From Fidelibacterota bacterium (GTDB lineage: Bacteria > Fidelibacterota > UBA2242): DNA of 22,329 bases. Location: assembly GCA_003527965.1 (NCBI GenBank), contig DPVY01000135.1:1-22329 (forward strand). Reading direction: 5' to 3'. This document shows positions 1 to 8,172 of the stretch, one piece after another (the first letter of the stretch is position 1; each line of letters begins with the position of its first letter). Position numbers and translations under genes: made by a program. The notes beneath the pieces were generated by a model, which saw nothing but the letters and a program-made list of their open reading frames with translations, was not told the DNA's origin and searched no databases.

Positions 1-367
1 AGAAACAATCGACTGGCTTGATTCGGTCTTATCGGAGGCCCCCGAGAACTTTCATAAAATTGTAGTGGCACACAGCCCCTTTGGAAATGTTGAGAAGTGG
101 CTATATCATGTCATGGATAAAAAACATTCAAAAGCATTTGGTGATCTGATGAGTAAATATAAAGTTGATCATGTCTTTTTCGGGCACATTCACGCTTATT
201 CGACAGCAACATATAATGGTATAGATTATACGGTCAGCGGCGGTGGCGGCGCCGGTTTACATGACCGATTTGGTCCGGCGGGTAATGTGTACCATTACAT
301 AATATGCGATGTTTTACCCGATGGTACTTTGAAACAGCAAATTGTGCGATTCCATAAAACTGAATAA
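1..367 (+). CDS. Calcineurin-like metallophosphoesterase, C-terminal part
   Basis: The reading frame is open from base 2 to the TAA at 365-367, so only the C-terminal ~121 residues are present and the start lies upstream of the window. Visible metallophosphoesterase motifs are 'VVAHSPFGN', the late metal-binding His block, and 'FFGHIHAYS', the GHxH motif that closes the dimetal site. A glycine-rich 'SGGGGAGLH' follows. By family knowledge these enzymes hydrolyse phosphate mono- or diesters with two metal ions; the substrate cannot be told from this part. It ends 30 bp before a 5'-nucleotidase gene on the same strand with no terminator between, so the two are probably co-transcribed. The GTG at 65 is internal to the frame and is not the real start. 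Confidence 0.85.
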   Translation, partial: ETIDWLDSVLSEAPENFHKIVVAHSPFGNVEKWLYHVMDKKHSKAFGDLMSKYKVDHVFFGHIHAYSTATYNGIDYTVSGGGGAGLHDRFGPAGNVYHYIICDVLPDGTLKQQIVRFHKTE

Positions 368-397
368 AAATATACAAGATTAAGTAAGGAGATAAAA

Positions 398-1855
398 ATG
401 TTGACATCCAAAAAAATCTATATCAAAGCATTATCGTGTTTTATTTTTCTCAATACGGTATTTTGTGTATCATGCACAAACGTTACCGTTAAACCAGATC
501 CGACGGCGCGATTGACAATTCTTTATACGAATGATGAACATGGCTGGATGGAAGCCACCAAGCGGAGCGGCGGTGCGGCGGGATTGATGGGTTTATGGAA
601 GGAAAAAGATGGATATACGGAAGACGGACCGTATTTAGTTTTAAGCGGGGGAGATTTGTGGACGGGACCGGCAATTTCTACCTGGACTCGCGGGGAATCA
701 ATGACTGAGGTTTTGAACGCCATGGGCTACGACGCCGCCACCATCGGCAATCATGAGTTTGACTGGAAAATTGAAGGGTTAAAAGAGAGAATAGCGCAAG
801 CAGAATTTCCCTTACTTTCCGCCAATATTAAAGATAAAGAGACCGGCGCACAGGCGGATTTTGCGACGCCGTACATAATTAGGGAAGTGAATGGAATAAA
901 GGTTGGCATAATCGGATTAACGACAACGGATACTCCGACCAGTACGTTCCCGGATAATGTGGAAGATTATGACTTCATTCCCTATGCCGATGCGTTGTAC
1001 GAATATGTCCCACAGGTTAAAGAAGATGGGGCGGAATTACTCGTTGTAGCCGGGCATTTCGGTCAACTTGAAATGGAAGAACTTGTACCCGTTGCGAAGG
1101 AATTGGGGATTTCAATTATTGGGGGTGGACATTCACACCAGCGGGTAAATGAGATGATTGATGGTGTAGCAATCATCGAAGCTGGTGGACGCATGTCGCA
1201 TTATGGTAAAATTGAAGTGTTATTTGATACAGTTGCAGACACAGTAATAAAACTTACCCAGGAACTCCTTAAAAATGAAGGGGGTACACTCGATCCGGAA
1301 ATTGTATCTATAATCTCGTATTGGCGAAGTAAAGTTGACTCTTCATTATCTCAGGTAATTGGTTACGTGAATCAGGATATTAACCAAAGCTCCGACGCAA
1401 TGCGCAATATGATTATGGACTCCTGGCTGGAGATGTTTCCTTCTGCCGACGTATCGATGACCAATTCAGGCGGTATCCGGCAAAGTATTCTCAAAGGAGA
1501 AATTACACTGGAAGACATTATCGGGGTACTGCCTTTTGAGAATAATATTGTTGAACTGGATCTGACGGGGAGCGAATTGATCGATTGTATGGGCCGTTTT
1601 CTCGTCGGTGGGATTGCGAGTAAAACAAATCGTTTGTTAAGTGACGGGACTTCGATTCATCCGGATTCGATTTATCGTGTATTAACTATTGATTATCTAT
1701 ACAGCAGAGAAGATACGCCTTTTCATAAATACGATCCCGATCCTGAAAATACTTCGATAAATTACCGTCAGCCGGTCATTGATTGGATAAAATCAGTAAA
1801 CACAACAGCCGATAATCCTCTGGATTTGTATTTGGATCATAAATCGCGGAAATGA
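398..1855 (+). CDS. 5'-nucleotidase / UshA-like bifunctional phosphoesterase lipoprotein
   Basis: The protein has 485 aa and starts at ATG 398 behind a good AAGGAG (386-391). Residues 1-26 form a lipoprotein signal ending in FCVSC, with Cys26 as the likely lipidated residue, so it should sit in the periplasm or at the surface. The metallophosphoesterase domain shows 'TNDEHGW' (~residues 44-50), 'GNHEFDW' (~117-123), 'AGHFGQ' (~217-222) and 'GGGHSHQ' (~243-249), which are the dimetal ligands of the 5'-nucleotidase family. The C-terminal 5'-nucleotidase domain shows 'NSGGIRQ' (~356) followed by 'GEITLEDIIGVLPF'. The family dephosphorylates nucleoside monophosphates, UDP-sugars or cyclic nucleotides. 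At 485 aa it is shorter than classical UshA (~550), and the usual GGDGY-like substrate motif near the C-terminus is not visible, so specificity may differ. It lies between a phosphoesterase and a DUF4326 lipoprotein in one transcription unit. Confidence 0.92.
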   Translation: MLTSKKIYIKALSCFIFLNTVFCVSCTNVTVKPDPTARLTILYTNDEHGWMEATKRSGGAAGLMGLWKEKDGYTEDGPYLVLSGGDLWTGPAISTWTRGESMTEVLNAMGYDAATIGNHEFDWKIEGLKERIAQAEFPLLSANIKDKETGAQADFATPYIIREVNGIKVGIIGLTTTDTPTSTFPDNVEDYDFIPYADALYEYVPQVKEDGAELLVVAGHFGQLEMEELVPVAKELGISIIGGGHSHQRVNEMIDGVAIIEAGGRMSHYGKIEVLFDTVADTVIKLTQELLKNEGGTLDPEIVSIISYWRSKVDSSLSQVIGYVNQDINQSSDAMRNMIMDSWLEMFPSADVSMTNSGGIRQSILKGEITLEDIIGVLPFENNIVELDLTGSELIDCMGRFLVGGIASKTNRLLSDGTSIHPDSIYRVLTIDYLYSREDTPFHKYDPDPENTSINYRQPVIDWIKSVNTTADNPLDLYLDHKSRK

Positions 1856-1874
1856 TTTAGGACTGATATAAATA

Positions 1875-2306
1875 ATGAAAAATGTAATAATTTTTAACTT
1901 AATTTTACTTGTCACAATTGCCGGGTGTATGAAAAAAGATACTCAAGAGAAACATGAATCTGATGTGAAAACAACGGTCGTTAATTTGAATAAAGATTCT
2001 TACGACGTGTACATCGGACGGGGTACCAAACAACGCACGAATATACTTACCGAGGGAGTTAAGCCCGGTGAAGAAGGCTGGTTAGGAAACCCTCATCCCA
2101 TCGGATGGTGTGACATATGTCGTGAATATCATACCCGCAAAGAATGTATTGAAAAATTCAAACAGGATTTTTACAGGAAACTAAATAGTGATCCCGAGTT
2201 TAGAAAAGCAGTTCTCGCATTAAAGGGCAAGCGACTTGGATGTTATTGTAAACCAAAAGCATGTCATGGTGACGTGATTAAGGAGTGGATCGAATCACAA
2301 AAGTAA
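1875..2306 (+). CDS. Lipoprotein with DUF4326 domain
   Basis: The protein has 143 aa with ATG at 1875, 19 bp after the nucleotidase stop; a weak AGGA lies at 1859-1862. Residues 1-18 read as a lipoprotein signal ending in TIAGC (Cys18). The rest matches the pattern I know for DUF4326: 'YIGRGT' (46-51), 'GNP' (71-73), a basic helical stretch (~85-115), then 'GKRLGCYCKPKACHGD' (118-133) containing Cys123, Cys125, Cys130 and His131. Two extra cysteines (79 and 82, WCDIC) could extend a metal site. The function of DUF4326 is not known to me. Most members I recall are cytoplasmic or phage-encoded, so an exported version is odd. The setting beside nucleotide-degrading enzymes suggests a related role, but that is inference only. 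Confidence 0.8.
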   Translation: MKNVIIFNLILLVTIAGCMKKDTQEKHESDVKTTVVNLNKDSYDVYIGRGTKQRTNILTEGVKPGEEGWLGNPHPIGWCDICREYHTRKECIEKFKQDFYRKLNSDPEFRKAVLALKGKRLGCYCKPKACHGDVIKEWIESQK

Positions 2307-2542
2307 GAAAACTCTTTTTCCTCAACTCCATTCATCAGTAAAAAATGCTAGGCCGATAGCAAATAATAATCAAAACCAGAATATCATATAGTTTTATAAA
2401 TGATATGGATTTCACTGTTTTTTATTTATAACTTGAACTGCAATATTTGTTAATAGGAAAGTTTATAGAAAAAAGAAAAAATAGTAAAGCCTAAACGTTA
2501 TTACACCATAGCGTTGCTTGCGATTTGAAAAGAAGGCCAAAA
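2307..2542. other. AT-rich intergenic spacer
   Basis: This is 236 bp without a credible gene. It holds a weak AT-rich inverted repeat: ATATCAT at 2381-2387 pairs with ATGATAT at 2400-2406. A T-run follows at 2419-2423 but is too far from the stem to be a convincing terminator. No promoter pair with good spacing was found, although the change of gene implies that one exists here. Confidence 0.5.
2531..2536 (+). promoter_or_regulatory. Ribosome binding site that fixes the start at 2543
   Basis: AGAAGG lies 6 bp before ATG 2543. An in-frame TTG at 2525 would add six residues and would place this site inside the coding region. The signal peptide also begins cleanly at the ATG (MKTKILIL). Confidence 0.7.
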
Positions 2543-5500
2543 ATGAAAACCAAAATATTAATTCTATCAATAATCCTATTGGCAACCCATCTTATTGCAC
2601 AGGTTTCAACGAATATATATAACGTCCAGCAGGATCCGACATTAATTGGTAAAGAAGTAATGGTGATCGGTGTTGTCACGGTTTCTACGGGTATCTTTGA
2701 ACCGGAACTAACATTTATCGCCGATCCAAACGGCGGACCCTGGAGCGGCGTTGCGATATGGGACGATGCAGCAACTTTTTTTGTCGAAGAAGGAAAAAAA
2801 GTCCGGGTTATAGGACTTGTGGCAGAACGTTCCGGAATGACCGAAATTCAGTTAAGCAGCTATTCTATATTTTTTGGCAGTTATCCTTTACCAGATGTTG
2901 AGAAAGTGAAAACGATGGATATTGCCACGGGATCACCAACAGCCGAGTCTTATGAGGGCGTACTAATTCAAATTGATAGTGTATCAGTGATCAATAATGA
3001 TCTTGGATATGGCGAATGGCTTGTGGATGACGGAAGCGGAGCCTGCCGAATTGATGACGATGCGGACTACCTGTTTTATGAAGTGCCGGTAATTGGAACA
3101 GTAATATCTTCAATAACAGGGGTTTTAAATTACAGCTACGATAATTTCAAACTTGAACCCCGCTATCAATCGGATATTGTTGATAATGATACTACTTCGG
3201 CAACCAATATCTACACTATTCAACAGAATATTTCACTAAATGGACAAAACGTAAGCACAAGTGGAACTGTCACAGCAGCAACCGGAATCTATCATCCCCA
3301 GCGAACTTTTATCGCCGATCCAAGCGGCGGACCCTGGAGCGGTATTTTACTGTGGGACAGCACTGCCACATTCCATGCGAATGAGGGAGATGAAGTTCGA
3401 GTATGTGGCAAGGTTTTTGAAGATAACGGCTTGACCGGTATTGTTATTGAAAGCGGTGAAATCTTAAGTCATAATAATCCGCTACCGCCAGCAGTGACAA
3501 TTAACTCCGGTGACATCTCAAAAGGATCTATGAAAGCGGAAATTTACGAAAGCGTCCTGGTCCAGGTAAGTAATGTGTTTGTCTCTGATCCTAATTTAGG
3601 CAATGGCGAATGGCTGATAGACGACGGAAGCGGCGCTTGTCGTGTTGGCGATGACGCAGACAGTTTAATTTATGAGGTTCCATCCTCCGGGTCGCCCGTA
3701 ACTTCAATCATGGGGATAGTAAATTACAGTGATGATAATTATAAATTGGAGCCCCGTTATCTGCAGGATATCTTTGAAACTGCACCGATTCCGATTGGGG
3801 ATACCCTGACGGTGATTCAGCGTCCAATCCAAACTATTCCTGCTCTTGTAATACCAGGTGATGTTTTGCCGATAGAATGTGACGCCGACCCGACAACATC
3901 GGTCTGGACGGTAGAACTACTCCGGGGACAGTTACAGATTCCGCTGGAAATACAGAGCACCGCATATGATCCGGGCACTCTCTGGTGGACTATTTTGGTA
4001 AAAATACCCGATGTACCATTCTATGAATTATATGATCTGAAAGTTACGGTAGATGGTGGAATTGAAGATATTTCTCGTAACGCCGTTTCTGTAATTCAGG
4101 AGTATAAAGACGACTATTATTTTATCCATATCACTGATCCGCACCTGCCGACTCATCTGTACTACCGTGATGCCGGCTTTGAAAAGGACAGCTCCGAGAT
4201 GGTTGATCTGCGTGAAGTGATTAACGATATCAATATCATCAATCCGGAATTCGTACTGCTCACCGGTGATTTACTCAACGAAGGAGAACTGGAAGAACAT
4301 CAACATCACAGGTATTTCACCCGCGCTCAACGTATATTGACAGAATTTAATGTACCATTATATCTGACATCGGGAAACCATGATCTTGGTGGTTGGGACG
4401 ATACGCCACCGCCGGACGGTACGGCCCGTCGCACCTGGTGGCAGTTTTTCGGGTGGAAACGACTGAATGATCCACCTTCCGGAGCGCCCTGGTTTACCCA
4501 AAACTACAATTTTGATTACGGTCCCGTCCATTATATCGGACTTGAGGCTTATGATAATTATGACAGATGGCGGGATGAAATATATGGTGGAACGAGTTTT
4601 ACATCGGGTCAGATTCAATGGCTTAATGACAATCTTGCCGCAGCGCCAGGAAGCATTTCTCAGGTTCTGTTCTATCATATTGATTTTAAAAAGGAACTGG
4701 ATCTTAACGCACTTGGAGTAGAGATGGCGCTTTGGGGACATACCCATCAAGACGCCGGCGATCTGGATGGCGGTCCTCCATATAATATCAGTACTCGCGC
4801 CGTCTGTGATGGTAACCGGTCATATCGCCTAATTCGAGTGTCAAATGGAGTTCTGCAACCTTCACAAACAATTTCTGCCGGGGGGGATGGAGACAGTCTT
4901 AGTGTTGAGTTCCAGCCTGCGAATGATGGAACACATAGTTCGGTAACTGCTGAGATAAATAACTCCCTTAACGAGCAATTTGAACACGCCCTTCTGCGCT
5001 TCAATATGCCGAAAAGCGACAACAGCATTGGGGTAACGGGGGGTAAACTCGTGCAAATCGACAGCACGAACGTGATAACAATCTGCTATGTAGCGGTTGA
5101 TATCCAGCCTTCCTTTTCGCAATCGGTAACGGTCAGTTTATTTTCCAATCCCTTTGCAGAAGATTGTGCAATAAATGAAAGCTATCTTGCTCCGGGAATC
5201 GACACGCTGCACGTATTGACTAAAATAATCAATCCAAGCAGCCAGAGTATCCAGGTAAAATCTGTGATTGAAAGTTTTGATAAAAGCTTTGTCGATAGCA
5301 TCCTTATGTTCGATGACGGCGTTCATGATGATAACACTGCCGGTGATAAAATTTATGGAGCCTATTGGTCTGTACCCTCTGGAGAAAGATATTACCGTGT
5401 ACACATAACTAGCTCTTCGCCGGATTCCGGTTTTTATCATGAACTGAAGAACGCCGCTTGTTTCACCACGGTCGGACCAATTATCTACGACAACATGGTC

Positions 5501-6088
5501 ATCGTACAGCAAGTTGGCGACCTTTACCGTATACGGATGAAATTGCGAAACGCGGGTTCCGTGGCAACTGCCTACAATGTGAATGCCGAATTAACGCTGA
5601 GCGATACCAGCATTACGATTGAGGATAATTACAGATATTTCGGAGATATCGGTCCCGGTCAAGTTGCCCAGAGTTATTCATTATACAATTTTATTACACA
5701 AGATCCACCGAACAATACCAGCGTACAGATTCCAATTTTCAGCAATGATCAGCACTACTGGAACGATAGTTTTGACTTTAGTTTTATAGAAACCGGATTG
5801 TTAAATTCAGATAGCGATATTCCTTCAGAATTTGCGCTCAGACAAAACTATCCGAATCCGTTCAACCCGACTACGGTTTTTCGTTATGATATTCCCGGCG
5901 AGTCAAATGTAAAACTATCAATATATGATATCAATGGACGAGTAATACGGACATTAATAAATGAGCAACAAAATCCAGGATACTATTCCGTTCAATGGGA
6001 CGCTTCTAACTTTCCTTCAGGACTCTATTTTTATCAAATTCAAGCCGGCGCTTTTTTTGACGTGAAAAAGTTTGTGCTTATCAAGTAA
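2543..6088 (+). CDS. Secreted metallophosphoesterase with two OB-like modules and a T9SS sorting domain
   Basis: The protein has 1181 aa from ATG 2543. A Sec signal (~1-20) ends near 'HLIAQ'. Two tandem modules (~20-210 and ~222-410) each show 'IADPxGGPWSG' and 'GEWxxDDGSGACR'; they resemble the OB-fold modules found in front of secreted nucleases and phosphatases. An Ig-like stretch (~415-520) precedes the calcineurin-like catalytic domain: 'FIHITDPHLP' (~527-536), 'LLTGDLLNE' (~572), 'TSGNHDLGG' (~609), 'FYHIDFK' and 'LWGHTHQD' (~730), so all metal-binding motifs are present. Beta-rich linkers follow, one with 'DDGVHDDNTAGDKIYG'. The end (~1095-1181) is a type A T9SS sorting domain beginning 'NYPNPFNPTT'. 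It is expected to be surface-anchored or released and to hydrolyse phosphoesters. The substrate is unknown; nucleic acid or nucleotides are inferred from neighbours and from the OB modules. Confidence 0.9.
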   Translation: MKTKILILSIILLATHLIAQVSTNIYNVQQDPTLIGKEVMVIGVVTVSTGIFEPELTFIADPNGGPWSGVAIWDDAATFFVEEGKKVRVIGLVAERSGMTEIQLSSYSIFFGSYPLPDVEKVKTMDIATGSPTAESYEGVLIQIDSVSVINNDLGYGEWLVDDGSGACRIDDDADYLFYEVPVIGTVISSITGVLNYSYDNFKLEPRYQSDIVDNDTTSATNIYTIQQNISLNGQNVSTSGTVTAATGIYHPQRTFIADPSGGPWSGILLWDSTATFHANEGDEVRVCGKVFEDNGLTGIVIESGEILSHNNPLPPAVTINSGDISKGSMKAEIYESVLVQVSNVFVSDPNLGNGEWLIDDGSGACRVGDDADSLIYEVPSSGSPVTSIMGIVNYSDDNYKLEPRYLQDIFETAPIPIGDTLTVIQRPIQTIPALVIPGDVLPIECDADPTTSVWTVELLRGQLQIPLEIQSTAYDPGTLWWTILVKIPDVPFYELYDLKVTVDGGIEDISRNAVSVIQEYKDDYYFIHITDPHLPTHLYYRDAGFEKDSSEMVDLREVINDINIINPEFVLLTGDLLNEGELEEHQHHRYFTRAQRILTEFNVPLYLTSGNHDLGGWDDTPPPDGTARRTWWQFFGWKRLNDPPSGAPWFTQNYNFDYGPVHYIGLEAYDNYDRWRDEIYGGTSFTSGQIQWLNDNLAAAPGSISQVLFYHIDFKKELDLNALGVEMALWGHTHQDAGDLDGGPPYNISTRAVCDGNRSYRLIRVSNGVLQPSQTISAGGDGDSLSVEFQPANDGTHSSVTAEINNSLNEQFEHALLRFNMPKSDNSIGVTGGKLVQIDSTNVITICYVAVDIQPSFSQSVTVSLFSNPFAEDCAINESYLAPGIDTLHVLTKIINPSSQSIQVKSVIESFDKSFVDSILMFDDGVHDDNTAGDKIYGAYWSVPSGERYYRVHITSSSPDSGFYHELKNAACFTTVGPIIYDNMVIVQQVGDLYRIRMKLRNAGSVATAYNVNAELTLSDTSITIEDNYRYFGDIGPGQVAQSYSLYNFITQDPPNNTSVQIPIFSNDQHYWNDSFDFSFIETGLLNSDSDIPSEFALRQNYPNPFNPTTVFRYDIPGESNVKLSIYDINGRVIRTLINEQQNPGYYSVQWDASNFPSGLYFYQIQAGAFFDVKKFVLIK
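2714..2748 (+). repeat. Internal direct repeat, copy 1
   Basis: This 35-bp segment matches 3308-3342 at 34 of 35 positions. It encodes 'FIADPNGGPWSG' in the first OB-like module. The offset of exactly 594 bp (198 codons) is also kept by the later GEW...DGSGACR block (3010 and 3604), which indicates a tandem in-frame duplication of the whole module. Confidence 0.9.
3308..3342 (+). repeat. Internal direct repeat, copy 2
   Basis: This is the second copy of the 35-bp segment at 2714-2748, encoding 'FIADPSGGPWSG' in the second OB-like module. The single difference (A to G) changes Asn to Ser. Confidence 0.9.
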
Positions 6089-6160
6089 ATCGGCTGTTTG
6101 AATCCGGCGATTCTGAGATTGTTATAAAATTGTGAGGTTTTTTATTCATTTGAAAAGTGT

Positions 6161-6206
6161 CGTTAAGAATTTCTTTAATGAAAATCAAATATGTTTAACA
6201 ATGGTC
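6161..6206 (+). repeat. 46-bp intergenic repeat, copy 1 (possible regulatory element)
   Basis: It is 41/46 identical to 9857-9902, with the last 29 bp (6178-6206) identical. The ends form imperfect inverted arms, GTTAAGAATTT (6162-6172) and ATATGTTTAAC (6189-6199). It lies 27 bp before the start of the broken sugar permease. TATAAT follows at 6211-6216 but is only about 6 bp from the Shine-Dalgarno, so it is a doubtful -10 box for this gene. Confidence 0.75.
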
Positions 6207-6233
6207 GAACTATAATTTTATAGGGAGAATATC

Positions 6234-6701
6234 ATGCTTATTATCAATTCTTATGTTATGGCAGTTGTTATGTGTGTTATGACCATGTTGTGTTGGGGTT
6301 CCTGGGCCAACACACAGAAACTTGCCAGTAAAGAATGGCGTTTTCATCTCTTCTACTGGGATTATTCCATTGGCGTCTTGCTGCTTGCCTTAGTATTAGC
6401 ATTTACGTTGGGGAGCGTCGGATCAGCAGGAAGGGGTTTCATTGAGGATTTGAGACAGGCCGGCGGCGCTATGCTTTGGTCTGCATTTCTTGGAGTAATT
6501 ATTTTTAATTTTGCAAACATTTTGCTGGTCGCGGCCATCGATATTGCCGGTATGGCGGTTGCCCTTGCAGAAAGAAAAACATTGGTAGAAGCAATCCGGT
6601 TCGCCAACGCCGCGGCCGCCCTGTCGGTGACAAAATTAGGTGCACAGCCATCAGCGCCAAAGCGTGAAGAAATTGAACAAATGTTATTCAGTAGAAATTA
6701 A
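6234..6701 (+). pseudogene. Deletion fusion: GRP-family sugar permease N-terminus joined to ribokinase C-terminus
   Basis: The 155-codon frame starts at ATG 6234 behind AGGGAG (6222-6227). Residues 1-110 match the N-terminal third of GRP/GlcU-type sugar permeases: 'MLCWGSWANTQKL', 'WRFHLFYWDYSIGVLL', 'FTLGSVGSAGR', 'FNFANILLVAAIDIAGMAVA', with about four hydrophobic segments. From residue 111 the sequence becomes the end of a PfkB-family ribokinase: 'LAERKTLVEAIRFANAAAAL' then 'SVTKLGAQPS' and the hydrophilic tail to the TAA. The junction lies at about 6555-6563, where both families carry Ala-Val-Ala, so a short homology may have guided the deletion. The rest of the permease (~200 residues), most of the kinase including its GAGD catalytic motif, and any spacer are gone. 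Neither activity can remain. A real short fusion gene or an assembly chimera are the alternatives. Confidence 0.82.
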
Positions 6702-6705
6702 CTTG

Positions 6706-7962
6706 ATGAAATGGTGCTTAATCATGTATCAAAAATGGAAAACAAAGGACTGTAAAAATTTGTCGGTATGCGTTTCCCGTATCCTGGTTTTATTGCTTGC
6801 CGTTTTATTCGTCAATGGATGTACGGCAGAAAAGAGCCGGTCGAAGGATTCGGTGCGCTTTGCGCTATTTAACATTTGGGAGATGTCAACAAAAAAACTG
6901 ACAAACGTCGATGCGAATGGAGTTGGTCAGAACGAGCAACTGAAAGCAGCCGCGGAGATCATCCGGAAAATCAATCCCGATGTGCTGGTGCTCAACGAGA
7001 TCGATCACGATATCGAGGGGCTGCAGCAGTATGGGAACGATCTATCGTTGAACGCCCGCCGCTTCAACGACGCATATCTGAAGCAGGGAGAGAATCCGCT
7101 TAACTATCCATTTATTTTTGCGGCGTCCTGCAATACAGGCCTTCTTTCCGGAAAGGATCTGAACAACGACGGTATTTTGGCTACAGCGGAGAATTCCGGC
7201 TCGCGTGAACATGGCGGTGATTCTTTTGGTTATGGCGCTTATCCCGGGCAATATTCGATGGCGCTGATGTCACGCTATCCGCTACAGGAGGAAAAAATCA
7301 GGACATTTCAGAAGTTTCTTTGGAAGGACCTGCCGGATAACCTGATTCCAACCGACTGGTATTCGGCGGATGAAATAGAAATTTTTCGACTTTCCAGCAA
7401 ATCCCATTGGGATATTCCGGTGACGATTGGCAAAAAGACGGTTCATATGCTGATGTCTCATCCAACGCCTCCAAGTATGGATGGGTCAGAAAACCGCAAC
7501 GGCCGCCGCAACTATGACGAAATACGGATGTGGGTCCATTACATTAATAACGATTCCGTGATGGTAGATGATCAGGGAGCCCGGGGCGGATTGGCGGAGA
7601 GTGAAAGCTTTATCATCGCAGGCGATCTGAACGCGGCTCCCCATGGCGACCGACTGGATACGGGTGAACGCTCAATTGATCTCCTGCTGAAGCATGAACG
7701 GATACAGGATTGTGGCAATTTGCTGGTGAGTCGGGGTGCGCTCAACGGACTGGAACCGGGACCTCCGAAACACAGAGAAGGCCGTACTGCAGGATGGGGC
7801 AACCGCGGGCTTCGCATTGACCACCTGCTTCCAAGTATCGATCTGAAAGTATTGAGCGGCGGAGTTTATTGGCCGGATATGACGGTGGATGCCGAGTGCG
7901 CGGCGCTGGCGAAAAAAGCCTCCGACCACCGTATGATTTGGCTGGATATTGATTTAAAGTGA
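6706..7962 (+). CDS. Endonuclease/exonuclease/phosphatase (EEP) family lipoprotein
   Basis: The protein has 418 aa from ATG 6706; ATG 6724 is also possible, and neither has a strong Shine-Dalgarno. A longer frame back to GTG 6640 would overlap the preceding fusion gene and is less likely. A lipoprotein signal ends in FVNGC (Cys39 from 6706). EEP motifs are complete: 'FALFNIWE' (Asn56), 'LVLNEID' (Glu98), 'LMSHPTPP' (His252), 'AGDLNAAPHGD' (Asp307, Asn309), 'RIDHLLPS' (Asp372) and 'ASDHRM' (Asp407, His408). The family cleaves phosphodiester or phosphoester bonds in nucleic acids, nucleotides, inositol phosphates or lipids using Mg2+. Being exported and lying between ribose-salvage remnants and an ADP-ribosylglycohydrolase, it may act on extracellular nucleotides or DNA (inference). 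Its GC content (about 48-60% in lines I counted) is above that of the rest of the window. Confidence 0.88.
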   Translation: MKWCLIMYQKWKTKDCKNLSVCVSRILVLLLAVLFVNGCTAEKSRSKDSVRFALFNIWEMSTKKLTNVDANGVGQNEQLKAAAEIIRKINPDVLVLNEIDHDIEGLQQYGNDLSLNARRFNDAYLKQGENPLNYPFIFAASCNTGLLSGKDLNNDGILATAENSGSREHGGDSFGYGAYPGQYSMALMSRYPLQEEKIRTFQKFLWKDLPDNLIPTDWYSADEIEIFRLSSKSHWDIPVTIGKKTVHMLMSHPTPPSMDGSENRNGRRNYDEIRMWVHYINNDSVMVDDQGARGGLAESESFIIAGDLNAAPHGDRLDTGERSIDLLLKHERIQDCGNLLVSRGALNGLEPGPPKHREGRTAGWGNRGLRIDHLLPSIDLKVLSGGVYWPDMTVDAECAALAKKASDHRMIWLDIDLK

Positions 7963-7998
7963 GGGCAAATCCTGCTTCTCCCGCTACTTTGAGGCAAA

Positions 7999-8172
7999 AT
8001 GATCGGGCAATCGCAGTCAAAATTAGAGTTTTTCAAATACCTGGAAGTGAACAGCTGTAAAACAGTCGCTGACGAAGGTATGAACGTAATATTAAGAGGC
8101 TCAACATTTATGCGAAAAGAATCAAAGACGATGCAAAATGTATTAGCACTTGACAGTGGAAAGATTGATTGA
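7999..8172 (+). CDS. Small ORF of unknown function (57 aa), doubtful
   Basis: ATG 7999 is preceded by GAGG (7991-7994) at 4 bp, and the frame runs to TGA at 8170-8172. The product begins MIGQSQSKLEFF and ends LALDSGKID; I recognise no family. It contains no membrane segment or lipobox. Its 3' end overlaps the -35 box and spacer of the promoter for the next gene. It may be a decayed fragment or chance; the only support is a plausible ribosome binding site and an open frame in an otherwise empty spacer. Confidence 0.2.
   Translation: MIGQSQSKLEFFKYLEVNSCKTVADEGMNVILRGSTFMRKESKTMQNVLALDSGKID

Noticed and set aside
2381..2424. AT-rich hairpin plus T-run as a terminator after the DUF4326 gene
   Set aside because: The stem is AT-only apart from two pairs and the T-run begins more than 10 nt after it.
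4358..5512. Several overlapping minus-strand and shifted ORFs
   Set aside because: All are shadows of the phosphoesterase gene at 2543-6088, whose catalytic motifs and C-terminal sorting domain read through without interruption.
6100..6143. Possible terminator after the phosphoesterase gene (GAATC-CGGC-GATTC)
   Set aside because: The stem is only 5 bp and the T-run (6138-6143) is about 25 nt away.
6195..6216. TTAACA and TATAAT as a promoter for the permease fusion
   Set aside because: The spacer would be only about 10 bp and the leader would start within the Shine-Dalgarno.
6640..6705. GTG-started N-terminal extension of the EEP gene
   Set aside because: It would overlap the end of the fusion gene by 62 bp and put about 60 residues before the lipobox, too long for a lipoprotein signal.
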